DNA of 20,145 nucleotides from CAYSXY01 sp964435165. GTDB taxonomy: Bacteria > Pseudomonadota > Alphaproteobacteria > Rickettsiales > RI-342. The notes under the pieces are model-generated. The model saw only the letters and a list, made by a program, of their open reading frames with translations, did no database searches and had not been told where the DNA came from. Positions 1 through 6,855 of the stretch are shown one piece after another (the first letter of the stretch is position 1; each line of letters begins with the position of its first letter). Location of the stretch: contig CAYSXY010000038.1 in assembly GCA_964435165.1 (NCBI GenBank), forward strand, positions 1 to 20,145, given 5' to 3'. The translations under genes were made by a program, and so were the position numbers.

Positions 1-50
1 CATACACTATGCAGCAACATTACAATGGTTAAAATAATCGTAAACAGAGC

Positions 51-1346
51 CTAACTCGCACTGGCTTTTTTGCTTTTTTTCACATTTCCGTCTTTCTTAA
101 ATGGCACCTCTTTGCCATCAATCACCAACATCGGTTCAGACTCATTCTTCACCGTCTTTCCATTGATGATGACTTCACTCACATCATCATCGCCCGGCAC
201 TTCAAACATCAGATCAAGCAGGATATCTTCCAAAATAGCGCGCAAGCCGCGTGCGCCGGTTTTGCGCTGAATGGCGCGTTCTGCAATAGCTGTCAGCGCA
301 TCATCTGTAAAAGTAAGCTCCACACCTTCCATTTCAAACAGCGTCTTATATTGTTTCACCAACGCATTTTTCGGTTCTGTTAAAATCGTCACGAGCGCAT
401 CTTCATCCAGATCGGTCAAGGTTGCAATCACTGGCAGCCGACCAACAAACTCCGGAATCAAACCAAACTTCACGAGATCTTCCGGCTCCAAATCCACCAG
501 AATCTCGCCTGTGCCTCGCGTTTCCTCACCACGCACATCGGCACCGAAACCGATAGCTGTGCCCCGACCGCGCTGACTGATGACCTTTTCCAACCCGGCA
601 AAGGCACCACCACAGATAAACAAAATATTAGAGGTATCGATTTGCAAAAATTCCTGCTGCGGGTGCTTGCGCCCGCCTTGTGGCGGCACCGAGGCAACAG
701 TACCTTCCATAATCTTCAACAAGGCCTGCTGCACCCCCTCGCCCGACACATCGCGTGTAATGGACGGATTTTCGGACTTACGCGAAACCTTGTCGACCTC
801 ATCAATATAAACAATCCCGCGCTGGGCGCGCTCAACATTGTAGTCAGCTGCCTGCAACAGCCGCAAAATGATATTCTCTACATCCTCACCCACATAACCC
901 GCTTCGGTCAGCGTCGTGGCATCCGCCATCGTAAAAGGCACATCCAGAATACGCGCCAGCGTCTGCGCCAGAAGCGTTTTACCGCAGCCCGTCGGGCCGA
1001 TCAGCAAAATGTTCGATTTTGCCAGCTCAACCTCAGACTCTCCGCCTTCCATATGCGCCAGTCGTTTATAATGATTATGTACGGCGACAGACAAGACTCG
1101 CTTAGCATTAAACTGCCCAATCACATAGTCATTAAGCACCTGGTTGATCTCGTCAGGCTTCGGAACGCTTCCACCCTCCACCAACGAGCCCTTGCTTTCC
1201 TCACGGATAATATCCATGCACAACTCAACACATTCATCACAGATGAATACCGTTGGCCCGGCAATAAGCTTTTTGACTTCGTGCTGGCTTTTACCGCAAA
1301 AAGAACAATAGAGCGTACTTTTGGAATCTTTACTGGATTTCGTCAT
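51..1346 (-). CDS. clpX: ClpX, ATP-dependent unfoldase subunit of the ClpXP protease
   Basis: AAA+ unfoldase that recognises, unfolds and threads substrates into the ClpP chamber in the cytoplasm. From the upstream GTG at 1355 (434 residues) one sees the C4 zinc-binding domain (Cys17, 20, 39, 42), Walker A GPTGCGKT at about 120-127, the GYVG pore loop, Walker B IVYIDEVDK, the RKH-type loop (GGRKHP), the ClpP-contacting IGF loop (IGFG) and the GARGLR sensor-2 region. Full length for the family, ending in a short Lys/Ser-rich tail. I prefer the ATG at 1346, because a G-rich stretch (GGTGGGGG) lies just before it, while the GTG three codons upstream has no ribosome binding site; the choice is not certain. 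It follows clpP on the same strand after about 80 bases, the usual clpP-clpX arrangement. Identification is very secure. Confidence 0.97.
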   Translation of the reverse strand: MTKSSKDSKSTLYCSFCGKSQHEVKKLIAGPTVFICDECVELCMDIIREESKGSLVEGGSVPKPDEINQVLNDYVIGQFNAKRVLSVAVHNHYKRLAHMEGGESEVELAKSNILLIGPTGCGKTLLAQTLARILDVPFTMADATTLTEAGYVGEDVENIILRLLQAADYNVERAQRGIVYIDEVDKVSRKSENPSITRDVSGEGVQQALLKIMEGTVASVPPQGGRKHPQQEFLQIDTSNILFICGGAFAGLEKVISQRGRGTAIGFGADVRGEETRGTGEILVDLEPEDLVKFGLIPEFVGRLPVIATLTDLDEDALVTILTEPKNALVKQYKTLFEMEGVELTFTDDALTAIAERAIQRKTGARGLRAILEDILLDLMFEVPGDDDVSEVIINGKTVKNESEPMLVIDGKEVPFKKDGNVKKSKKASAS

Positions 1347-1436
1347 ATCCCCCACCGACGAAGAGTATCATCATAGAAAGTATAAGAATGAAGCGATAAT
1401 ACAAGGTTAAATCTCTGCTCCTTTAAACGGGTGCAA

Positions 1437-2081
1437 CTATTTTTTCTTGCTATCGACATCAAGCACTTCACCGCGTTCACTGACAATGGCATCAACCAAG
1501 CCAAATTTCTTCGCCTCTTCGGGCGACATGAAATTGTCACGCTCCATGGCCTTCTCGACCGCCGCCAGCTTCTGTCCGGTATGCCCAACATACAGATTAT
1601 TCAATCGTTCACGCAGCGCCAGAATTTCTTTCGCATGAATTTCAATATCGGATGCCTGTCCACGAAAGCCACCTGACGGCTGATGAATCATAATCCGTGC
1701 ATTGGGCAGGGCATAACGCATGCCAGGCTCCCCGGCTGTCAGCAATAACGACCCCATACTGGCGGCTTGTCCAATCACCAGCGTCGCCACTTTTGGCTTT
1801 ATATACTGCATGGTGTCATAAATCGACAGACCAGACGTCACCACACCACCCGGCGAGTTTATATACATATAGATTTCCTTGTCCGGATTCTCAGCTTCTA
1901 AAAACAAAAGCTGGGCAACAATCAGCGTGGCCATATAATCTTCCACCTGTCCGGTCACAAAGATGATGCGCTCTTTGAGAAGGCGCGAATATATATCATA
2001 GGAGCGCTCACCGCGGCTTGTTTGCTCCACCACAACAGGAACAAGAGTGCTCATACGGGGCTCAATTGGGGCATCGGTCAT
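1437..2081 (-). CDS. clpP: ClpP, proteolytic subunit of Clp protease
   Basis: Serine peptidase that forms the barrel-shaped proteolytic chamber used by ClpX (and ClpA). The 214-residue protein has the full family length and an intact catalytic triad: Ser108 in GQAASMGS, His133 in RIMIHQPSGG and Asp182 in MERDNF. The short N-terminal propeptide is present, and the oxyanion-strand motif INSPGG is seen near residue 74. The ATG at 2081 is supported by AAGGA about seven bases upstream. It lies between tig and clpX on the same strand, but a strong terminator separates it from tig, and a probable promoter with a CtrA-type site lies 45-90 bases upstream of the start, so clpP-clpX is probably its own transcription unit. 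Confidence 0.97.
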   Translation of the reverse strand: MTDAPIEPRMSTLVPVVVEQTSRGERSYDIYSRLLKERIIFVTGQVEDYMATLIVAQLLFLEAENPDKEIYMYINSPGGVVTSGLSIYDTMQYIKPKVATLVIGQAASMGSLLLTAGEPGMRYALPNARIMIHQPSGGFRGQASDIEIHAKEILALRERLNNLYVGHTGQKLAAVEKAMERDNFMSPEEAKKFGLVDAIVSERGEVLDVDSKKK

Positions 2082-2125
2082 GGAACGTCCTTACGCTGAA
2101 AATAAATGAACGGGATACATCAAAA

Positions 2126-2153
2126 GATATACCGAGGCATGCCACAGAGTCAT
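2126..2153 (-). promoter_or_regulatory. Probable sigma70-type promoter of clpP-clpX
   Basis: On the minus strand ATGACT (2148-2153) and TATATC (2126-2131) are separated by 16 bases; each matches four of six consensus positions. The -35 element abuts the CtrA-type site at 2153-2168, sharing one base, which is the arrangement known for CtrA-activated promoters. The match is moderate and no start site is known. Confidence 0.4.
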
Positions 2154-2168
2154 TAACAGGGCATTAAC
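2153..2168. promoter_or_regulatory. CtrA-type binding site upstream of clpP
   Basis: The plus strand reads TTAACAGGGCATTAAC, an exact TTAA-N7-TTAAC, made of two direct copies of CATTAAC eleven bases apart. This is the published consensus for the response regulator CtrA in Caulobacter and other alphaproteobacteria. It sits 72 bases upstream of the clpP start, next to a likely -35. Binding is inferred from sequence only. Confidence 0.5.
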
Positions 2169-2244
2169 TCCACGCTGACCTTACGATATAATCTAAACGT
2201 AGCAACTCACTCTCCGAACGTTTTTCACAAACGCACCGGGCAAG

Positions 2245-2275
2245 AAAAAACCGGAGCGCATGAAACACCCCGGTT
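2245..2275 (-). terminator. Rho-independent terminator after tig
   Basis: On the minus strand AACCGG (complement of 2270-2275) pairs with CCGGTT (complement of 2249-2254). The stem continues inward with GGTG/CGCT, including G-U pairs, around a seven-base loop, giving about ten pairs followed by a run of six T. It lies about 27 bases past the tig stop and well before the clpP promoter. Confidence 0.8.
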
Positions 2276-2301
2276 CATTCAATCATCAACACAAACAAGC
2301 C

Positions 2302-3801
2302 TCATGCTGAAGCTGCTTTTTTACCGCCCTTATTCGCCGTTTTGCTCTCATCTGCGCCTTTTTTTGGGGCCGTCTTGGCTTTGCTCTTGGTGGATGTCTC
2401 TGAATCAGCCGATTTTTTTGCAACCGTTTTTGCCTTGGGCTTGCTGGCCGTTTTTTTCTTAGGCTTGGACTCACCACCTTCCAGTTCCTGCTGGTTCATG
2501 GTCAGCAATTCATCAAGGCTCTTTTCCACATCTTTATAGGAGACTTGCTCCAGCACCCAATCCACCGACTTTTCTTCCAGCAATGGCCCAACCAGTTCTT
2601 GAGCATTATTGGGGTCCTTCTGGTAATATTCAATGACACGCTGCTCCTGCCCCGGAAACATTCGTGCCTGATCAAATACAGCCTGGCGCAATTCATCAGG
2701 CGATACCTGTAATTTTTGCTCATTTGCCACTTCTGCTAAAAATAACCCCAGCTTCACACGGCGCTCAGCCAGCTGACGATACTCTTTCTTCAACTCATCA
2801 TCGGACTTGCCATCCAAATCAGCACTACCTTGCTGCTTCGCCTCGTCAATGCGACTCCAGATCGAATTAAATTCCTGATCAACCATGGATTCCGGCAAAT
2901 CGAAACTCAGGCTGCCGTCAAGCTCGTCAAACAACCCCTTTTTCAACAAATTGCGCACAAAGGCACTATAGTCTTTCTCAAGCTGTTCCCTCACCTTACT
3001 GCGGATGTCCTCTAGCGACTCAAAACCAAGCTTGGTCGCAAAAGCCTCATCCACATCTGGCACTTTAAGTTCACTTATCTCATGCAGCTTAATGTCAAAG
3101 GTGGTCTCCTGACCAGCCAACTCCTGCTTGTGATAGCCTTCAGGAAAGGTCACGGTGATCACCTTTTCTTCTCCGACTTTCATCCCGGCAATCTGGTCTT
3201 CAAATCCAGGAATCATTTGACCGGAACCAAGCTCAAGCTTGAAGCCTTTTCCTTCCCCGCCCTCAAACGGCGTACCACCTAATTTACCCAAAAAGTCAAT
3301 CGTGACGAGATCACCCTCTTTGCAGGCACGCTTGGAACTGATGGCTTCCGGCTCCTTGTGGCGCTCCGCCAATCGGTCAAGCCCTTCGTCAATATCCTTA
3401 TCAGCAACGGTAAAGGTGCAGCGCTCCAGCGTCATCTTATCAAGAGATACCTCCGGGATGTCCGGAAACAGCTCAAAACGCATGACATATTCCAGCCCCT
3501 GACCTTCCTCAAATTGCTTCACTTCAAACGCAGGAGGCACAGCCACGCGCAAATTTTTATCCTGCATGACTTTCTGGCTGGTATTACGCACCGTTTGGTC
3601 CAGCACTTCCCCGCGCACGGATTGACCATAACGCTGCTTTAGAACGCTGGCCGGCACCTTACCGGGGCGAAAACCCGGTATTTTCGCCTTTTGACCGATT
3701 TGCGCCAGACGGGCATTCATCTCTTTATCAATTTCGCCGGCATCCACCTGGATTGTATATTCGCGTTTCAGGCCCTCGGCGAGCGTTTCATTCACTTGCA
3801 T
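2302..3801 (-). CDS. tig: Trigger factor, ribosome-associated chaperone and peptidyl-prolyl isomerase
   Basis: Chaperone that docks at the ribosome exit tunnel and shields nascent chains. The 499-residue protein carries the N-terminal ribosome-binding domain with the signature GFRPGKVP near residues 43-50, a central FKBP-type isomerase domain (VTIDFLGKLGG to the end of the TFDIKLHEI segment, about 165-250), and the C-terminal helical arms. Residues of about 442-499 form an extra tail very rich in Lys, Ala, Ser and Thr with no predicted fold; E. coli trigger factor (432 residues) has no such tail. AGGAAG lies about nine bases before the ATG at 3801. It is upstream of clpP-clpX, as in most proteobacteria. 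Identification is very secure; the role of the tail is unknown. Confidence 0.97.
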   Translation of the reverse strand: MQVNETLAEGLKREYTIQVDAGEIDKEMNARLAQIGQKAKIPGFRPGKVPASVLKQRYGQSVRGEVLDQTVRNTSQKVMQDKNLRVAVPPAFEVKQFEEGQGLEYVMRFELFPDIPEVSLDKMTLERCTFTVADKDIDEGLDRLAERHKEPEAISSKRACKEGDLVTIDFLGKLGGTPFEGGEGKGFKLELGSGQMIPGFEDQIAGMKVGEEKVITVTFPEGYHKQELAGQETTFDIKLHEISELKVPDVDEAFATKLGFESLEDIRSKVREQLEKDYSAFVRNLLKKGLFDELDGSLSFDLPESMVDQEFNSIWSRIDEAKQQGSADLDGKSDDELKKEYRQLAERRVKLGLFLAEVANEQKLQVSPDELRQAVFDQARMFPGQEQRVIEYYQKDPNNAQELVGPLLEEKSVDWVLEQVSYKDVEKSLDELLTMNQQELEGGESKPKKKTASKPKAKTVAKKSADSETSTKSKAKTAPKKGADESKTANKGGKKAASA

Positions 3802-3844
3802 GGTTATGATCTTCCTGCATTATAATTCGTTAAACGGGCGGAGG

Positions 3845-3873
3845 ACATAACCACATTCATCCCGGCCAAGCAA
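3845..3873 (-). promoter_or_regulatory. Candidate promoter of tig
   Basis: On the minus strand TTGCTT (3868-3873) is followed after 17 bases by TTATGT (3845-3850), giving a leader of roughly 37 bases before the tig start. The -35 is good and the -10 weak. It is the best candidate in this spacer, read by eye. Confidence 0.4.
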
Positions 3874-3957
3874 GTGTAAATAGTAAATTTTCATGGGCCA
3901 GGGCCCACGGCATTAGATTGTACGCTGCGCTTCGCGGCCCTGTGAATGGATGCAATA

Positions 3958-3987
3958 TAAAAAAGGAGAGCCAACGCCCTCCTTTTT
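3958..3987 (-). terminator. Rho-independent terminator after the RTX gene
   Basis: AAAAAGGAG (3960-3968) is complementary to CTCCTTTTT (3979-3987), a nine-pair stem with a ten-base loop. On the minus strand it is followed by further T residues, about 22 bases past the RTX stop codon. The flanking A and T runs would also let it work in the other direction. Confidence 0.75.
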
Positions 3988-4009
3988 CACATAAAAAAAT
4001 AGCTGATGA

Positions 4010-5758
4010 TTAGAACAGATCAGACTCGGTGAGAATGACATCTTCCAGAATAATCGCCGTATCCTCGAAATAATCTCCCTTCTTTGCAAAGAAAATTGTG
4101 GTATTTCCGTCACCAAAATCAACAACTTCAACCTTATTTTTCAGCCCCTTAAGGTCAATCATATCACCTTCAAGTACATTGAAATCCGTGATGACATCCA
4201 CACCGCTTGATTTGCGGAAGGTGAAGATATCCGCCCCACTTCCACCGGTGAGGATATCCCCGGCAACAAAGGCATCAATCGCTGTCTGATCGGCATTCAG
4301 TGTAAAGACACCTTCATCCTTACCACCGTCAATGAGGTCATTGTCGGCACCACCATCAATCGTATCGGCACCGTGGCCGCCATTGAGGGTGTCAGCACCC
4401 GCATCACCGAGCAGCTCATCATTCCCCTTCTGGCCTTTGATCAGGTCATCATCGCCGTTTCCGAAGAGACGGTCATCACCTTTACCACCCAACAGGGTGT
4501 CATTGCCAAAGTCACCCAGCAAGACGTCATTGCCCTGACCACCATACATCAGATCATCTTCAAAGGAACCGCGCGCCAAATCATCACCATCCCCGCCATG
4601 AATCGTATCAAAACCGCCTTCACCAAAAATCCGGTCATTACCACGACCACCTCGCAAGAGATCATCGCCGGTGCTTCCGGTAATGGTATCATCGCCATCA
4701 CCGCCATGGGCCGTATCATTTCCGCCTTCAGCAAAGATATTATCGTTACCGGCACCGCCTCGAAGCTCATCCGCTCCATCGCCGCCATAGAGTGTATCAT
4801 TGCCATGACCACCACGCAGCGTATCCATCCCAACATCGGCATAGAGCAGGTCATCATCCGCCCCGCCATGCATCAAATCGTTACCTTCGCCGCCATAGAG
4901 CGTATCATTACCTTTTCCGCCGCGTAGAATATCATTACCCATTTCACCGTATAGCGCATCCGCTCCACCGCCGCCATGCAACTGATTGTGCTCATCATTC
5001 CCTTGAAGCACATCATTACCCTGACCACCACGCAAGGTATCCAGACCAGTGTCTGCAAAAAGGAGGTCATCATCCGCACCGCCATGCACAATGTCATCGC
5101 CGCTACCGCCATAAAGCGTATCAGCGCCCTGACCACCCCGCAGCGTATCATTTCCATCATCGCCATGGACTTCATCATCGCCGCGACCGCCGGCGACGAG
5201 GTCATCGTCACCATTTCCAAACAAGCGGTCATTCCCGTCGCCACCATACACCAAATCATTACCGAAATCGGCAAGCAACACATCATTGCCCTGGCCGCCA
5301 CGCATCACGTCATCGTCAAAGGAACCGCGCGCCAGATCATCGCCTGCCCCACCATGAATCGTGTCAAAACCGCCTTCACCAAAAATCCGGTCATTTCCCT
5401 GACCACCACGCAAGAGATCATCACCAGTGCTTCCAGTAATGGTATCGTCCCCTTTGCCGCCGTGCGCCACATCATTTCCGGCTTCGGCAAAGATATTATC
5501 ATTCCCATCACCACCGCGGAGCGTATCGTCGCCATCGCCCCCTCTTAAGATATCATTGCCATCGCCACCGCGAAGGTCATCATTACCCAATCCGCCATCA
5601 ATCGTATCACTGCCATCCTGACCTTTAATAAGATCAGCCCCATCATGACCAATTAATTCATCATTGCCCGCAAGGCCTTTGATCACATCGACATCTCCGT
5701 CATCAGCTTCCTGATTCCAGATAAAGTCATCTCCTGTGGTTCCGATAAAATTAACCAT
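4010..5758 (-). CDS. RTX Ca2+-binding repeat protein with type I secretion C terminus
   Basis: A 582-residue acidic protein made almost wholly of glycine/aspartate nonapeptides of the GGxGxDxLx type (about residues 28-480), each pair expected to bind Ca2+ in a parallel beta-roll after export. There is no N-terminal signal peptide and no recognisable enzyme domain. The last ~75 residues (SGADIFTF, VDVITDFN, GDMIDLKGL, ending ILTESDLF) resemble the serralysin-type C-terminal domain that carries the uncleaved type I secretion signal. Residues 79-187 and 331-439 are an 85% identical duplicated block, and 214-251 and 286-323 a second, shorter duplicated pair. AGGAA lies eight bases before the ATG. 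No ABC exporter, membrane-fusion or outer-membrane partner is in the window. An extracellular structural, surface-layer or biofilm role is plausible but inferred. Confidence 0.9.
   Translation of the reverse strand: MVNFIGTTGDDFIWNQEADDGDVDVIKGLAGNDELIGHDGADLIKGQDGSDTIDGGLGNDDLRGGDGNDILRGGDGDDTLRGGDGNDNIFAEAGNDVAHGGKGDDTITGSTGDDLLRGGQGNDRIFGEGGFDTIHGGAGDDLARGSFDDDVMRGGQGNDVLLADFGNDLVYGGDGNDRLFGNGDDDLVAGGRGDDEVHGDDGNDTLRGGQGADTLYGGSGDDIVHGGADDDLLFADTGLDTLRGGQGNDVLQGNDEHNQLHGGGGADALYGEMGNDILRGGKGNDTLYGGEGNDLMHGGADDDLLYADVGMDTLRGGHGNDTLYGGDGADELRGGAGNDNIFAEGGNDTAHGGDGDDTITGSTGDDLLRGGRGNDRIFGEGGFDTIHGGDGDDLARGSFEDDLMYGGQGNDVLLGDFGNDTLLGGKGDDRLFGNGDDDLIKGQKGNDELLGDAGADTLNGGHGADTIDGGADNDLIDGGKDEGVFTLNADQTAIDAFVAGDILTGGSGADIFTFRKSSGVDVITDFNVLEGDMIDLKGLKNKVEVVDFGDGNTTIFFAKKGDYFEDTAIILEDVILTESDLF
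4442..4768 (-). repeat. Second copy of 109-residue RTX segmental duplication
   Basis: Encodes residues 331-439, which match residues 79-187 at 93 of 109 positions by my alignment, including non-canonical nonapeptides such as NIFAE.GND and LARGSF. The offset is 252 residues, exactly 28 nonapeptides (756 bases). Confidence 0.85.
4790..4903 (-). repeat. Second copy of a 38-residue RTX duplication
   Basis: Encodes residues 286-323 (TLYGG..., HGGADDDLL.AD.G.DTLRGG). It matches residues 214-251 with an offset of 72 residues, eight nonapeptides. Confidence 0.75.
5006..5119 (-). repeat. First copy of a 38-residue RTX duplication
   Basis: Encodes residues 214-251, the partner of 4790-4903. Both copies share the unusual HGGADDDLL block. 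Confidence 0.75.
5198..5524 (-). repeat. First copy of 109-residue RTX segmental duplication
   Basis: Encodes residues 79-187, the partner of the block at 4442-4768. The DNA is also closely similar over long stretches (for example around the TGSTGDD and FGEGGFDTIHGG codons), so the duplication is fairly recent or maintained by gene conversion. Confidence 0.85.
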
Positions 5759-6060
5759 GGTGTTTATTCCTGTTTTTGTTTTTGCACACGAACCAATAAG
5801 TAGAAAAATTAATGATTGGCTCGGGCTGTATTAATAATGTAACCTTGGTTAATTAACAATTAATTTATATAAACTTTTAGATAAATTGCTATTATTTTTA
5901 ATTAACTCATTGATTTTAATTTATATTATAATATTTAGAATTAATTATAATAAAATAAAGATAAAAAAATACGCCAATATTATTAATTTAATTAACAAAA
6001 AAGCGCGAATAGATCAGCACATCTATTAAAACAACCATAGCGCTATCTGTAGATAGGCAA
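5759..6060. other. Extremely AT-rich non-coding region upstream of the RTX gene
   Basis: A 302-base stretch without a gene. Positions 5881-6000 contain only 12 G or C in 120 bases (10%), against roughly half in the neighbouring genes. TTAATTAAC occurs three times on the plus strand (5849-5857, 5898-5906, 5988-5996), and TTAA-rich runs fill the rest. The part near the RTX start holds its ribosome binding site and a CtrA-type site. Two overlapping palindromes, ATAGCGCTAT (6037-6046) and CTATCTGTAGATAG (6043-6056), lie at the far end just past the stop codon of the next gene. It is probably the RTX regulatory region; curvature or binding by a nucleoid protein is possible. Confidence 0.7.
5848..5863 (-). 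promoter_or_regulatory. CtrA-type binding site upstream of the RTX gene
   Basis: The minus strand reads TTAATTGTTAATTAAC, an exact TTAA-N7-TTAAC in the same direction as the RTX gene and about 90-105 bases before its start. The surrounding AT richness makes a chance match more likely than at the other two sites, so confidence is lower. Confidence 0.35.
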
Positions 6061-6777
6061 TTATTCCTCAACAGAGCCTAACCACTGATGTTTGAGCTTT
6101 TCCAACTCCGTATCCATACTGAACGTCATCAGGCTCGACATACTGTCCCACACCACCACGGCATTGAGTGATGCATCTTTTTCCACCGCCTGTTTCAAAC
6201 GTGTCACCATACTGGCATTCACCTGCCCCACACGCTCATAAACGTGCTTGATGCCCTCAAGATCAAAAGAGTCGGCCGCCTGCCCTTCATGCTGGCGGAA
6301 ATAATGCCCAACCAACTGGCTGGAAAGCACACGAAACAAATTTTCTTCAAAACTGGCAAACGGCAAATGATAACGTGCCAACATGCGAAATGGCTCCATC
6401 GACGGGCAACCGCTCGTAGCCATCAGCAGGCCAAACAGGCTCCGCAGCCCATCCTGCATATCCGTCTGTTTGTAATAGACGCGCTCAGGCGCATGTACCG
6501 TTACCTCCACCTTATCAAAAGATGTCGCCGTGCCAAATAATGCAATAGGCTGAATAAGCCTGAGTGCCGCCGGGCAATGCGCTGCACTGCAGCCTTCGCA
6601 ATGCGAACATGGCAAAAAATCCATCTCCGTCCAAAACGGATAAGGCGGCTCAACATCAATCAGGGAAAGACTTGTGGCCGGGTCAATGCACACCCGGTGA
6701 TGCAACACCTCGCCCGCTTCATTTTTGAAGAGGTAATGATATTCAGCGAGTTGAGATGATGTATCAGCATGTGGCAT
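6061..6777 (-). CDS. Conserved-looking hypothetical protein with a Cys cluster
   Basis: I do not recognise this 238-residue soluble protein with certainty. A Cys cluster, CSHCEGCSAAHCPAA (Cys57, 60, 63, 68), could bind a metal or Fe-S centre. It is followed by a region that looks domain-like: ALFGTATSFDKVEVTV, then ERVYYKQT, then LRSLFGLLMATSGCP with Cys124, then HLPFASFEENLFRVLS, and finally a helical part with VYERVGQVN. There is no signal peptide or membrane segment. The start codon has only a weak ribosome binding site. It stands alone: the next gene upstream (6856-7275) is on the same strand, separated by 78 bases. The internal consistency and normal composition support a real gene; no function is proposed. 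Confidence 0.75.
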   Translation of the reverse strand: MPHADTSSQLAEYHYLFKNEAGEVLHHRVCIDPATSLSLIDVEPPYPFWTEMDFLPCSHCEGCSAAHCPAALRLIQPIALFGTATSFDKVEVTVHAPERVYYKQTDMQDGLRSLFGLLMATSGCPSMEPFRMLARYHLPFASFEENLFRVLSSQLVGHYFRQHEGQAADSFDLEGIKHVYERVGQVNASMVTRLKQAVEKDASLNAVVVWDSMSSLMTFSMDTELEKLKHQWLGSVEE

Positions 6778-6855
6778 AACCGCATGCTACGCGAAAGCGA
6801 GGAGAAGGCAAGCCGTGATTAAATCAAGAGGATAATGAACGAGCCAGACAGCGCA

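Noticed and set aside
25..32. CtrA half-site-like ATGGTTAA (TTAACCAT on the minus strand) past the end of clpX
   Set aside because: An eight-base match is expected about 0.6 times in a window this size, and the gene it might serve lies outside the window.
642..1376. 244-residue plus-strand frame opposite clpX
   Set aside because: Antisense shadow of a certain gene; no recognisable domain.
3894..3907. Palindrome TGGGCCAGGGCCCA between tig and the RTX gene
   Set aside because: Short stem with a two-base loop, no T run and no gene end nearby; no role can be supported.
4373..5439. Long plus-strand open frames opposite the RTX gene
   Set aside because: They arise from the repetitive Gly/Asp codons read backward, giving His- or Ile-rich nonsense proteins; no ribosome binding sites.
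5751..5758. TTAACCAT at the RTX start codon
   Set aside because: It is simply the complement of the first codons (Met-Val-Asn) and carries no independent evidence.
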